NCBI GenBank assembly: GCA_018806915.1
Contig: JAGKQI010000060.1
Coordinates: 1-64,000, forward strand
Origin: Phytophthora colocasiae
Taxonomy: Eukaryota > Oomycota > Peronosporomycetes > Peronosporales > Peronosporaceae
DNA length: 64,000 nucleotides
Direction of reading: 5' to 3'
Shown here: positions 26,203 to 37,998 of the stretch, one piece after another
How the letters are laid out: each line of letters starts with the position of its first letter
Position numbering within the stretch: position 1 is the first letter of the stretch
Translations under genes and position numbers: made by a program
The notes under the pieces: model-generated
Told to the model about the DNA's origin: nothing
The model's database searches: none
The model's input: only the letters and a program-made list of their open reading frames with translations

Positions 26203-27456
26203 ATGTCGAAGGACGACGTGATGGCGGAGAACCTGCCGCGACTTCAATTGTCGAGTCAGGATATGAAAGCGATCTTGGAATTGTCCGTTAGTATGTTGGA
26301 GACGAACCTCACACAGCAGAAGGAGCTAAGTCTCACAAGGGACGGCTTCCCTGACTCACGCACCTGGAGAGAAGTGCAGCGTAAGGAAGGCGTTCGCGTG
26401 TTCAAGGAGTTCCAGTCGGAAAACTCCATGCCGAGTGGAAACAGCGCGACTTGTATGCGATCTGGAATTGCTCACCCGGAGCAGTCAGGAATGCCATCCC
26501 TCTTGATGATAGGGACGATAGCCGGCAGCCTCAACGACGTCATGTACGCATCCATTGCAACCAGCACCGACTCCATGCGAGCTCGTTCCAGGTTCGTGCA
26601 AGACGGCGTCGTGAACAGCAAGGTGCTCTGCTGCGTAGAGAGTCCGTCGTCGGACGATCCGTTCCACACACTCAACGTGACATGGCGCTACTACTCAATG
26701 TCCGAGCCCCGCGACTACACTTGCATCGAAGCAACGGGGTTGGTACCAAACGACTCTGGAGAACTTGTAGGCTTCCATTTGATCCATTCCCTCGACTTTG
26801 CACAGCTTCCAGTGTTCCGGAACTTTGGTGTCGAACGAGCCAACATGTCAGTGTGTACATTCTTCCGACAGAAGACATCGACACTCGTCGAATGCTACAC
26901 GCGCGGCTACTTCGACTTCCATTCAACCAACGACATGCTGAACAACATCTCGCTGCACACGATCTCGACCCAGTGGTTGTCAATGGCTCGCTACGTGGAG
27001 TGTGCACAGATGAAGAAACTGGTATGGTGGATGCGGATGCGAACCGGTCGAGACTCATTCGCCAGTAGCAGTCAGAGTTCCAGCTCCACGTCATCTGGAG
27101 GCATTGCAGCGATCCGACAGAACCCTCGTCCACGAGTCCAGGCAGGAAGTCGTTGCCGAGTGTGCAAACGCGGCTTTGGAGGGTTTCTACGAACAACTCC
27201 GAAAACTTGCGCTTGTTGTGCGGCGTGGGTATGCAAACGTTGCTGCGTCAAGAAGCAGATTTGTGTCATGTCGTCTCACAACCACAGCAAGGTGAACGAC
27301 AAGAAGATCCTCTTCTGTGCGCAATGTATTGCTGAAGGATCGAAGAGCGACGCGTCTCTCATTTTACGAGAAGAACTTATCGGTCGCACTTCGTACTCGT
27401 CAACTCGCAGAACGACATTCGAAACGCTGGAAACGTCGACGAGTATGGACGAGTAA
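26203..27456 (+). CDS. START-like and FYVE-like zinc-finger protein
   Basis: The product is 417 aa and intronless. The ATG at 26203 sits in CCACCATGTCG and is the first ATG of the frame; upstream only a GTG would extend it. The START-like part carries LTRDGFPDSRTWREVQRKEG, SLLMIGTIAGSLNDVMY, FHTLNVTWRYYSMSEPRDY, LVGFHLIHSLDF and VECYTRGYFDF. A serine-rich linker leads to the FYVE-like finger (about 318-375): CRVC, CACC, CKRC, FCAQC. The C-terminal tail is Ser/Thr-rich. It is most like its upstream neighbour at 23825, pointing to a tandem duplication. The gene converges on SHMT with a gap of about 215 bp. Family identity is secure; function is not known. Confidence 0.87.
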   Translation: MSKDDVMAENLPRLQLSSQDMKAILELSVSMLETNLTQQKELSLTRDGFPDSRTWREVQRKEGVRVFKEFQSENSMPSGNSATCMRSGIAHPEQSGMPSLLMIGTIAGSLNDVMYASIATSTDSMRARSRFVQDGVVNSKVLCCVESPSSDDPFHTLNVTWRYYSMSEPRDYTCIEATGLVPNDSGELVGFHLIHSLDFAQLPVFRNFGVERANMSVCTFFRQKTSTLVECYTRGYFDFHSTNDMLNNISLHTISTQWLSMARYVECAQMKKLVWWMRMRTGRDSFASSSQSSSSTSSGGIAAIRQNPRPRVQAGSRCRVCKRGFGGFLRTTPKTCACCAAWVCKRCCVKKQICVMSSHNHSKVNDKKILFCAQCIAEGSKSDASLILREELIGRTSYSSTRRTTFETLETSTSMDE

Positions 27457-27671
27457 AGCTGCGTTGGTTATGGTGGAGGAGGCCATCGACTGCGGCTGAA
27501 TATATTGAGTGGGGTTTGTTTTGTGTTATGTTTCAATTGGATCGCATGACATGCAGTGCTATGCAAGTTGGAGGAAGGTGCTTCATAGGTAGCAGCTCCC
27601 ATTTTGACACCGCACACAATCTATAGGTAGCCTTCAGTGGAATGACAAGCTAACTCAAGAAAAGAGAGGAT

Positions 27672-29159
27672 TTATTCCTCAATGGTCTTGTTGCGCATCT
27701 CCGACACATTGAAGCCGGGCATCTCGAACGACGTAGCAAGAGCGTTCACATCGCGACGCAGCTGCTTCACACCCTCGTGGGCCTCAGCACCCTTGACGAA
27801 GTCCACCAGCTTCTTGCCGCTCGTGTTCTGAATGTCAATGCACAGCTTCACGGCACGGTCAAGGAACTCAGCGACCTTGACGAACTCAGCCTCCTTGAAG
27901 CCACGGCTCGTAAGAGCAGGCGTGCCAACACGGACACCACCGGGGGTGAGAGCGCTGCGGTCGCCCAGCACGGCGTTCTTGTTGAGCGTGATGCAGACCA
28001 TGTCACACAGCTTCTCGAGCTTGGAGCCCGTGACGCCCTGCGGACGCAGGTCCCACAGGATCAGGTGGTTGTCAGTGCCGCCAGTGCACATGGAGTATCC
28101 CTTGTCGGTCAACGTCTTGGCCAGGATCTTGGCGTTGGCCTTCAGCTGTTGCACGTAAGCCTTGAACTCAGGGGTTTGCACTTCCTTAAGCTGAGCAGCA
28201 ATACCAGCAATCTGGTGCTCGTGCGGGCCACCCTGAAGAGCGGGGAACACGGCATTGTTGATACGGGGCTCGAATCCGCGCTCATCGCGACGGAAGAAGA
28301 TCATACCAGCACGGGGGCCACGCAGAGACTTGTGGGTCGTCGTGGTCACAATGTCACAGTAGTCGAAGGGGCTAGCGTGCTCCTTCGTCACCACCAAACC
28401 ACTGTAGTGAGCCATATCGCACATAAGCAGAGCTCCGTTGTCGTCGGCGATCTTACGGAAGGCGGCGTAGTCCCAGTCACGCGGGTACGCGCTGCCACCG
28501 CACACAATCATGGCCGGCTTGAACAGAGCAGCTTGCTCCGCGAGCTTCTCGAAGTCGATCAGGCCGGTTTCGGCGCTCACGCGGTACGGCAGGGACTCGA
28601 AGTACACCGACGTAGCAGACACAGCCTTGCGCGTCTTCTCGGCCTTCGAGTACGTGTAGAAACCGTGCGTCAAGTGTCCTCCACTGGGCAGGTCCAGACC
28701 CATGATACGGTCGTGTGGGCGCAGCAGACCCGTGTACACAGCAAAATTAGCAGGCGAGCCAGAGTACGGCTGCACGTTGACGCCCCACTTGTCAGCGTCC
28801 AGACCGTAAGCCGTCAGGGCGCGCTGCTGGCACAGGATCTCGATCTTGTCAATCACCTCGTTTCCGCCGTAGTAACGCGCATTCGGCAGGCCCTCAGCGT
28901 ACTTGTTAGTCAAGCACGAGCCCAGGCAGTCCATGACGGCGCGGGACGTGAAGTTCTCGGACGCGATAAGCTCCAGACACTTCCATTGGCGGTTCTTCTC
29001 GGCCTCAATGAGGTTGAAGATCTCCGGGTCCTGGTGCTCGAGCGTAGCGTTGTTGGCGATGACCATAATAGTGGACAGAGTGCGGAAGCTGCTTGGGCGG
29101 GAGGAAGCCAAATGCGGAATGAGGAGCGGATGGCGGGCGCCGGAAACGGTTACGACCAT
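27672..29159 (-). CDS. SHMT: Serine hydroxymethyltransferase
   Basis: The 495-aa PLP enzyme converts serine and tetrahydrofolate to glycine and 5,10-methylene-tetrahydrofolate. The chain is complete and intronless: [57 protein letters not shown], the cofactor-lysine motif [14 protein letters not shown] (Lys at about residue 277), [14 protein letters not shown] and [16 protein letters not shown]. The length fits the eukaryotic family. The first 32 residues are basic, Ser-rich and free of acids, which suggests a mitochondrial presequence. A second Met ([19 protein letters not shown]) would give a cytosolic-type start, so dual targeting is possible but only inferred. It converges with the START-FYVE gene at 26203. 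The next intact single-copy gene on the other side, CBS, also uses serine. Confidence 0.97.
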   Translation of the reverse strand: MVVTVSGARHPLLIPHLASSRPSSFRTLSTIMVIANNATLEHQDPEIFNLIEAEKNRQWKCLELIASENFTSRAVMDCLGSCLTNKYAEGLPNARYYGGNEVIDKIEILCQQRALTAYGLDADKWGVNVQPYSGSPANFAVYTGLLRPHDRIMGLDLPSGGHLTHGFYTYSKAEKTRKAVSATSVYFESLPYRVSAETGLIDFEKLAEQAALFKPAMIVCGGSAYPRDWDYAAFRKIADDNGALLMCDMAHYSGLVVTKEHASPFDYCDIVTTTTHKSLRGPRAGMIFFRRDERGFEPRINNAVFPALQGGPHEHQIAGIAAQLKEVQTPEFKAYVQQLKANAKILAKTLTDKGYSMCTGGTDNHLILWDLRPQGVTGSKLEKLCDMVCITLNKNAVLGDRSALTPGGVRVGTPALTSRGFKEAEFVKVAEFLDRAVKLCIDIQNTSGKKLVDFVKGAEAHEGVKQLRRDVNALATSFEMPGFNVSEMRNKTIEE

Positions 29160-29448
29160 CACTCCTCCACATCACAGTGGATCATCATCGAATTGCAAGA
29201 TGTATGTATTTACACAGTGAGTTGTGAATAGATGTTGTACAGGATTGGAATACGGTGTGATGAGCCGAAATTGAAGATACGAGGTTCAATGGACTGCGTA
29301 AATAGCTGGGCACCACGCACTTCTGCGTGTTTGACCTGTCAAATCAGATCCCTAGCCCTGGCACGTTCCTCCAATGGCTCACATCGCCACAAGAAATTGG
29401 TGTAGCCACACCGCCAAGTACGTCAGTCCGCGTAGTTGACTAAAGCAA
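29160..29448. other. SHMT 5' flank
   Basis: About 290 bp between the SHMT start codon and the first MITE terminus. It presumably holds the SHMT promoter on the minus strand; I recognise no specific element. Confidence 0.5.
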
Positions 29449-29840
29449 TCCTGGACGAAGTACATGTAGCAGCATTCATAAATCATTCATTATTGAGTGA
29501 ATGCCCCATACGTTCCCTACATGTAACTCCGTTGTCATTCCTGAAAGAGGATGTCGTTGCGAGTCTGGCAAGTTTTGTGAGATCGTCGTGGTCGCTGATA
29601 GCACTACTTGGACGATGACTTGGACCATCGTGATGGTACAGTAAACAGACTGTCGAGCGTGATACCGAAGGCTGAGCTGCGTGACATTGCAAGGAGAGGC
29701 CTAGCAAAGGCTCCTGGATGCGCTTCGGGATCAAAATACTGGACACAAGTGATTTGGTACGACGCTGTACAGATATGTGAGAAGAAAGGTTTTTAAGGAG
29801 TTAAATGTAGGGAACGTATGGGGCATTCACTCAATAATGA
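29449..29840 (+). mobile_element. MITE, left part (terminal inverted repeat and interior)
   Basis: The left terminus 29449-29530 (starting TCCTGGACGAAGTACATG) is an inverted repeat in two pieces. Its inner half (29487-29530) pairs with 29797-29840 at 43 of 44 positions. Its outer half (29449-29489) pairs with 37631-37676. The original element was therefore about 440 bp with terminal repeats of roughly 82-90 bp. The right repeat was cut in two by the array at 29841-37633. The interior 29531-29796 encodes nothing recognisable. Target duplication and superfamily were not determined. Confidence 0.85.
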
Positions 29841-31138
29841 TTCATGCGTTTTCGTAAGACAAATCTTGTGTTTTGGCAGTGTGCGTCCGACACTAGGTCT
29901 TACTTTTGGCCATCAACGAGAACTGATTATCTTTCGTTTGTCTTGTTTTTACTATTCGCATACTTAGGGTTATATACATTATCTCAATCACAACTTTTGT
30001 TGCAGGCCAAAAGTACGACACGGTGTCGTAACTTCTTTGTCATTGGCCAAAGAGTTTTCTTGTGGTACTTAAAATCCTCCGCCACTCGTCTTCTAAAGCC
30101 CCACCAGCCACCAACGCTGCCTTGACTCGAGATGCTTCACATCGTAACAGCAAACACAGAGCTTACTTTATCCCGTGCTAACCCACTCGCCCACGATAAG
30201 CGAGTACTTACTGCTGAGAATGTGAGAAACCCGTGTACTTCTTCTCGAACTCAGACCGTGTATCGATATCAGTGGTATCGCAGCATGGATTCGTGCTACA
30301 CAGCCCGACGGCGAGCGATTCTTTGATGATAATGGTGGTCTAAATGTCAATGTGTTCTCATGGTGGTATAATAGTCAGTATGTACTCAAGTTCAGGCTAC
30401 AGTTTGTGCTCTTCCTGAGTCTTTGGCCCCTCGATTTGCTAAGCTACGGGAACAAAAAGGGATTTACGGGACTGGTATAACGCAGCAGCAGTTCAAGGAT
30501 ACAATGCGTAGACCGTTAGCCACGCTCGGATGCGGTCTGTCCTCAGAGTTATTCACCGACAACTATTATTCACTTTTGGCCAAGTGATGGCAAACTGCAC
30601 ACACTTCCAGAAATCTTTGAGTTTCCGAGCACAGATGTACTGCACGTTGGTACCTGTGGTGGTTCGGGAACGAAGTCGAAGGCCAGTCCCCATACAAGTC
30701 AGTATCAACGCATGACCTGGCGGCACGAAAAAGCGTCAAACGTACTCAGAATGGCGCATGATGATGGAGCTGCAATTGAGAGAGATACCGGTGCTTTACC
30801 TTCCTCCTCAATGACTGAGCAGCAGGCGGCAATGCTCTGCGTCACCGGTGTCATCAGCCTGCCGCTCAGCTTTTCAACCGGTTCCCACCTACCACGCAGT
30901 TGAAAGTCATAACTATGCTTCGTCTAGCTCATCAAGCAGCACACACAAACAACCAAAACGCACACATTAGAGTACAGACCTAGGAAGAAGAGGAAGGAAG
31001 ACTAAACGCACTTACTTGTAACTTCGTTCACTGCGTCTGCTTGTACTTCAGCGTCTAAGCTGTGTTTGGCCTTTTGACGAATCACAACTCACCGTTTCTT
31101 TGTCGTCTGACTGTCTTACGAAGGCTCGACACAAGTGA
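29841..31138 (+). repeat. Array unit 1 (1,298 bp)
   Basis: First of six head-to-tail copies beginning TTCATGCGTTTTCGTAAGAC and ending CTCGACACAAGTGA. Subterminal TTCGTAAGACA near the start is inverted as TGTCTTACGAA near the end. The plus strand holds a degenerate, frame-broken coding region (see the finding on a Crypton-like relic). Confidence 0.95.
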
Positions 31139-32441
31139 TTCATGCGTTTTCGTAAGACAAATCTTGTGTTTTGGCAGTGTGCGTCCGACACTAGGTCTTA
31201 CTTTTTGGCCATCAACGAGAACTGATTATCTTTCGTTTGTCTTGTTTTTACTATTCGCATACTTAGGGTTATATACATTATCTCAATCACAACTTTTGTT
31301 GAGCCAAAAGTACGACACGGTGTCGTACTTCTTTGTCATTGGCCAAAAAGAGTTTTCTTGTGGTACTTAAAAAAATCCTCCGCCACTCGTCTTCTAAAGC
31401 CCCACCAGCCACCAACGCTGCCTTGACTCGAGATGCTTCACATCGTAACAGCAACACAGAGCTTACTTTATCCGTGCTAACCCACTCGCCCACGATAAGC
31501 GAGTACTTACTGCTGAGAATGTGAGAAACCCGTGTACTTCTTCTCGAACTCAGACCGTGTATCGATATCAGTGGTATCGCAGCATGGATTCGTGCTACAC
31601 AGCCCGACGGCGAGCGATTCTTTGATGATAATGGTGGTCTAAATGTCAATGTGTTCTCATGGTGGTATAATAGTCAGTATGTACTCAAGTTCAGGCTACA
31701 GTTTGTGCTCTTCCTGAGTCTTTGGCCCCTCGATTTGCTAAGCTACGGGAACAAAAAGGGATTTACGGGACTGGTATAACGCAGCAGCAGTTCAAGGATT
31801 ACAATGCGTAGACCGTTAGCCACGCCTCGGATGCGGTCTGTCCTCAGAGTTATTCACCGACAACTATTATTCACTTTTGGCCAAGTGATGGCAAACTGCA
31901 CACACTTCCAGAAATCTTTGAGTTTCCGAGCACAGATGTACTGCACGTTGGTACCTGTGGTGGTTCGGGAACGAAGTCGAAGGCCAGTCCCCATACAAGT
32001 CAGTATCAACGCATGACCTGGCGGCACGAAAAAGCGTCAAACGTACCCAGAATGGCGCATGATGATGGAGCTGCAATTGAGAGAGATACCGGTGCTTTAC
32101 CTTCCCTCCTCAATGACTGAGCAGCAGGCGGCAATGCTCTGCGTCACCGGTGTCATCAGCCTGCCGCTCAGCTTTTCAACCGGTTCCCACCTACCACGCA
32201 GTTGAAAGTCATAACTATGCTTCGTCTAGCTCATCAAGCAGCACACACAAACAACCAAAACGCACACATTAGAGTACAGACCTAGGAAGAAGAGGAAGGA
32301 AGACTAAACGCACTTACTTGTAACTTCGTTCACTGCGTCTGCTTGTACTTCAGCGTCTAAGCTGTGTTTGGCCTTTTGACGAATCACAACTCACCGTTTC
32401 TTTTGTCGTCTGACTGTCTTACGAAGGCTCGACACAAGTGA
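31139..32441 (+). repeat. Array unit 2 (1,303 bp)
   Basis: Near-identical to unit 1 with a few single-base indels (for example GCCTCGGATG instead of GCTCGGATG near 31825). It contains the perfect hairpin AGTACGACAC-G-GTGTCGTACT at 31309-31329, also present in the other units; in unit 1 it is interrupted by one extra A. Confidence 0.95.
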
Positions 32442-33739
32442 TTCATGCGTTTTCGTAAGACAAATCTTGTGTTTTGGCAGTGTGCGTCCGACACTAGGTC
32501 TTACTTTTTGGCCATCAACGAGAACTGATTATCTTTCGTTTGTCTTGTTTTTACTATTCGCATACTTAGGGTTATATACATTATCTCAATCACAACTTTT
32601 GTTGAGCCAAAAGTACGACACGGTGTCGTACTTCTTGGTCCTTGGCCAAAAAGAGTTTTCTTGTGGTACTTAAAAAAATCCTCCGCCACTCGTCTTCTAA
32701 AGCCCCACCAGCCACCAACGCTGCCTTGACTCGAGATGCTTCACATCGTAACAGCAACACAGAGCTTACTTTATCCCGTGCTAACCCACTCGCCCACGAT
32801 AAGCGAGTACTTACTGCTGAGAATGTGAGAAACCCGTGTACTTCTTCTCGAACTCAGACCGTGTATCGATATCAGTGGTATCGCAGCATGGATTCGTGCT
32901 ACACAGCCCGACGGCGAGCGATTCTTTGATGATAATGGTGGTCTAAATGTCAATGTGTTCTCATGGTGGTATAATAGTCAGTATGTACTCAAGTTCAGGC
33001 TACAGTTTGTGCTCTTCCTGAGTCTTTGGCCCCTCGATTTGCTAAGCTACGGGAACAAAAAGGGATTTACGGGACTGGTATAACGCAGCAGCAGTTCAAG
33101 GATACAATGCGTAGACCGTTAGCCACGCTCGGATGCGGTCTGTCCTCAGAGTTATTCACCGACAACTATTATTCACTTTTGGCCAAGTGATGGCAAACTG
33201 CACACACTTCCAGAAATCTTTGAGTTTCCGAGCACAGATGTACTGCACGTTGGTACCTGTGGTGGTTCGGGAACGAAGTCGAAGGCCAGTCCCCATACAA
33301 GTCAGTATCAACGCATGACCTGGCGGGCACGAAAAAAGCGTCAAACGTACTCAGAATGGCGCATGATGATGGAGCTGCAATTGAGAGAGATACCGGTGCT
33401 TTACCTTCCTCCTCAATGACTGAGCAGCAGGCGGCAATGCTCTGCGTCACCGGTGTCATCAGCCTGCCGCTCAGCTTTTCAACCGGTTCCCACCTACCAC
33501 GCAGTTGAAAGTCATAACTATGCTTCGTCTAGCTCATCAAGCAGCACACAAACAACCAAAACGCACATTAGAGTACAGACCTAGGAAGAAGAGGAAGGAA
33601 GACTAAACGCACTTACTTGTAACTTCGTTCACTGCGTCTGCTTGTACTTCAGCGTCTAAGCTGTGTTTGGCCTTTTGACGAATCACAACTCACCGTTTCT
33701 TTGTCGTCTGACTGTCTTACGAAGGCTCGACACAAGTGA
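32442..33739 (+). repeat. Array unit 3 (1,298 bp)
   Basis: Same unit. Private changes include TTGGTCCTTGG near 32635 and an extra G near 33326 that keeps the TWRARKKRQTYSEWRMMMEL reading open here. Confidence 0.95.
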
Positions 33740-35039
33740 TTCATGCGTTTTCGTAAGACAAATCTTGTGTTTTGGCAGTGTGCGTCCGACACTAGGTCTT
33801 ACTTTTGGCCATCAACGAGAACTGATTATCTTTCGTTTGTCTTGTTTTTACTATTCGCATACTTAGGGTTATATACATTATCTCAATCACAACTTTTGTT
33901 GAGCCAAAAGTACGACACGGTGTCGTACTTCTTTGTCATTGGCCAAAAAGAGTTTTCTTGTGGTACTTAAAAAAATCCTCCGCCACTCGTCTTCTAAAGC
34001 CCCACCAGCCACCAACGCTGCCTTGACTCGAGATGCTTCACATCGTAACAGCAACACAGAGCTTACTTTATCCCGTGCTAACCCACTCGCCCACGATAAG
34101 CGAGTACTTACTGCTGAGAATGTGAGAAACCCGTGTACTTCTTCTCGAACTCAGACCGTGTATCGATATCAGTGGTATCGCAGCATGGATTCGTGCTACA
34201 CAGCCCGACGGCGAGCGATTCTTTGATGATAATGGTGGTCTAAATGTCAATGTGTTCTCATGGTGGTATAATAGTCAGTATGTACTCAAGTTCAGGCTAC
34301 AGTTTGTGCTCTTCCTGAGTCTTTGGCCCCTCGATTTGCTAAGCTACGGGAACAAAAAGGGATTTACGGGACTGGTATAACGCAGCAGCAGTTCAAGGAT
34401 ACAATGCGTAGACCGTTAGCCACGCTCGGATGCGGTCTGTCCTCAGAGTTATTCACCGACAACTATTATTCACTTTTGGCCAAGTGATGGCAAACTGCAC
34501 ACACTTCCAGAAATCTTTGAGTTTCCGAGCACAGATGTACTGCACGTTGGTACCTGTGGTGGTTCGGGAACGAAGTCGAAGGCCAGTCCCCATACAAGTC
34601 AGTATCAACGCATGACCTGGCGGCACGAAAAAAGCGTCAAACGTACTCAGAATGGCGCATGATGATGGAGCTGCAATTGAGAGAGATACCGGTGCTTTAC
34701 CTTCCTCCTCAATGACTGAGCAGCAGGCGGCAATGCTCTGCGTCACCGGTGTCATCAGCCTGCCGCTCAGCTTTTCAACCGGTTCCCACCTACCACGCAG
34801 TTGAAAGTCATAACTATGCTTCGTCTAGCTCATCAAGCAGCACACACAAACAACCAAAACGCACACATTAGAGTACAGACCTAGGAAGAAGAGGAAGGAA
34901 GACTAAACGCACTTACTTGTAACTTCGTTCACTGCGTCTGCTTGTACTTCAGCGTCTAAGCTGTGTTTGGCCTTTTGACGAATCACAACTCACCGTTTCT
35001 TTGTCGTCTGACTGTCTTACGAAGGCTCGACACAAGTGA
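33740..35039 (+). repeat. Array unit 4 (1,300 bp)
   Basis: Same unit, with the shared junction CACAAG-TGA-TTCATG on both sides. Confidence 0.95.
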
Positions 35040-36336
35040 TTCATGCGTTTTCGTAAGACAAATCTTGTGTTTTGGCAGTGTGCGTCCGACACTAGGTCTT
35101 ACTTTTGGCCATCAACGAGAACTGATTATCTTTCGTTTGTCTTGTTTTTACTATTCGCATACTTAGGGTTATATACATTATCTCAATCACAACTTTTGTT
35201 GAGCCAAAAGTACGACACGGTGTCGTACTTCTTTGTCATTGGCCAAAAAGAGTTTTCTTTGTGGTACTTAAAAATCCTCCGCCACTCGTCTTCTAAGCCC
35301 CACCAGCCACCAACGCTGCCTTGACTCGAGATGCTTCACATCGTAACAGCAACACAGAGCTTACTTTATCCCGTGCTAACCCACTCGCCCACGATAAGCG
35401 AGTACTTACTGCTGAGAATGTGAGAAACCCGTGTACTTCTTCTCGAACTCAGACCGTGTATCGATATCCGTGGTATCGCAGCATGGATTCGTGCTACACA
35501 GCCCGACGGCGAGCGATTCTTTGATGATAATGGTGGTCTAAATGTCAATGTGTTCTCATGGTGGTATAATAGTCAGTATGTACTCAAGTTCAGGCTACAG
35601 TTTGTGCTCTTCCTGAGTCTTTGGCCCCTCGATTTGCTAAGCTACGGGAACAAAAAGGGATTTACGGGACTGGTATAACGCAGCAGCAGTTCAAGGATAC
35701 AATGCGTAGACCGTTAGCCACGCTCGGATGCGGTCTGTCCTCAGAGTTATTCACCGACAACTATTATTCACTTTTGGCCAAGTGATGGCAAACTGCACAC
35801 ACTTCCAGAAATCTTTGAGTTTCCGAGCACAGATGTACTGCACGTTGGTACCTGTGGTGGTTCGGGAACGAAGTCGAAGGCCAGTCCCCATACAAGTCAG
35901 TATCAACGCATGACCTGGCGGCACGAAAAAGCGTCAAACGTACTCAGAATGGCGCATGATGATGGAGCTGCAATTGAGAGAGATACCGGTGCTTTACCTT
36001 CCTCCTCAATGACTGAGCAGCAGGCGGCAATGCTCTGCGTCACCGGTGTCATCAGCCTGCCGCTCAGCTTTTCAACCGGTTCCCACCTACCACGCAGTTG
36101 AAAGTCATAACTATGCTTCGTCTAGCTCATCAAGCAGTACACACAAACAACCAAAACGCACACATTAGAGTACAGACCTAGGAAGAAGAGGAAGGAAGAC
36201 TAAACGCACTTACTTGTAACTTCGTTCACTGCGTCTGCTTGTACTTCAGCGTCTAAGCTGTGTTTGGCCTTTTGACGAATCACAACTCACCGTTTCTTTG
36301 TCGTCTGACTGTCTTACGAAGGCTCGACACAAGTGA
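35040..36336 (+). repeat. Array unit 5 (1,297 bp)
   Basis: Same unit. Private changes include GATATCCGTGG (CAGTGG elsewhere) near 35466 and a shifted homopolymer near 35260. Confidence 0.95.
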
Positions 36337-37633
36337 TTCATGCGTTTTCGTAAGACAAATCTTGTGTTTTGGCAGTGTGCGTCCGACACTAGGTCTTACT
36401 TTTGGCCATCAACGAGAACTGATTATCTTTCGTTTGTCTTGTTTTTACTATTCGCATACTTAGGGTTATATACATTATCTCAATCACAACTTTTGTTGAG
36501 CCAAAAGTACGACACGGTGTCGTACTTCTTTGTCATTGGCCAAAAGAGTTTTCTTGTGGTACTTAAAAAATCCTCCGCCACTCGTCTTCTAAAGCCCCAC
36601 CAGCCACCAACGCTGCCTTGACTCGAGGATGCTTCACATCGTAACAGCAACACAGAGCTTACTTTATCCCGTGCTAACCCACTCGCCCACGATAAGCGAG
36701 TACTTACTGCTGAGAATGTGAGAAACCCGTGTACTTCTTCTCGAACTCAGACCGTGTATCGATATCAGTGGTATCGCAGCATGGATTCGTGCTACACAGC
36801 CCGACGGCGAGCGATTCTTTGATGATAATGGTGGTCTAAATGTCAATGTGTTCTCATGGTGGTATAATAGTCGTATGTACTCAAGTTCAGGCTACAGTTT
36901 GTGCTCTTCCTGAGTCTTTGGCCCCTCGATTTGCTAAGCTACGGGAACAAAAAGGGATTTACGGGACTGGTATAACGCAGCAGCAGTTCAAGGATACAAT
37001 GCGTAGACCGTTAGCCACGCTCGGATGCGGTCTGTCCTCAGAGTTATTCACCGACAACTATTATTCACTTTTGGCCAAGTGATGGCAAACTGCACACACT
37101 TCCAGAAATCTTTGAGTTTCCGAGCACAGATGTACTGCACGTTGGTACCTGTGGTGGTTCGGGAACGAAGTCGAAGGCCAGTCCCCATACAAGTCAGTAT
37201 CAACGCATGACCTGGCGGCACGAAAAAGCGTCAAACGTACTCAGAATGGCGCATGATGATGGAGCTGCAATTGAGAGAGATACCGGTGCTTTACCTTCCT
37301 CCTCAATGACTGAGCAGCAGGCGGCAATGCTCTGCGTCACCGGTGTCATCAGCCTGCCGCTCAGCTTTTCAACCGGTTCCCACCTACCACGCAGTTGAAA
37401 GTCATAACTATGCTTCGTCTAGCTCATCAAGCAGCACACACAAACAACCAAAACGCACACATTAGAGTACAGACCTAGGAAGAAGAGGAAGGAAGACTAA
37501 ACGCACTTACTTGTAACTTCGTTCACTGCGTCTGCTTGTACTTCAGCGTCTAAGCTGTGTTTGGCCTTTTGACGAATCACAACTCACCGTTTCTTTGTCG
37601 TCTGACTGTCTTACGAAGGCTCGACACAAGTGA
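36337..37633 (+). repeat. Array unit 6 (1,297 bp)
   Basis: Last copy, ending CACAAGTGA and passing directly into the outer half of the MITE right terminus. A two-base deletion near 36870 fuses frames into an 80-codon reading (36840-37082) that includes LAPRFAKLREQKGIYGTG. Confidence 0.95.
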
Positions 37634-37676
37634 ATGATTTATGAATGCTGCTACAGCATTCATACTTCGTCCAGGA
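37634..37676 (+). mobile_element. MITE, right outer terminus
   Basis: ATGATTTATGAATGCTGCTA and onward to CTTCGTCCAGGA is the inverted partner of 29449-29486. It restores the MITE right end once the array is removed. Confidence 0.85.
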
Positions 37677-37998
37677 CTTCATACACTACATTACGGGTAT
37701 GTCGTTCGATACGGATAAAGATAGGGGTTAACGTAAGTGAAAAAAAAACTCCGTCTTGAATTCCAGTCTCCATTTACCTACCGGTACAGCACATTCCGCT
37801 ACTAACAATGTCAAGTTGCACTTCATCTACCAGCGCCGGAAAGCAAATACTTCGAAGTAGTTGACTACTGTAAAGCAATCTGAAAGTCATGTACTGACGT
37901 GATGGAAGATAATAATTAGTTTGTTAATACCCACATTTGAAAGGGTTAATTCGGTTATTTAATTATGGCATAACCCATCTGGCTAAAACCAATTCTCC
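37677..37998. other. CBS 5' flank
   Basis: Upstream region of the CBS gene. It contains an A9 run near 37739; no promoter element can be named with confidence. Confidence 0.5.

Noticed and set aside
27777..29231. 484-codon plus-strand open frame opposite SHMT
   Set aside because: It is the mirror of the strongly codon-biased SHMT gene; the product is low-complexity and matches no family, while the minus strand encodes a complete enzyme.
31062..31370. Hydrophobic peptide frames (SFVLFLLFAYLGLYTL type) in each array unit
   Set aside because: They vary in frame and length between units because of one-base indels and match nothing; probably chance frames in AT-rich sequence.
29841..37633. CRISPR, Helitron or telomeric interpretation of the array
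   Set aside because: Units are 1.3 kb without spacers; the ends lack the 5' TC and 3' CTRR of Helitrons in either orientation; TTAGGG occurs once per unit and is not tandem.
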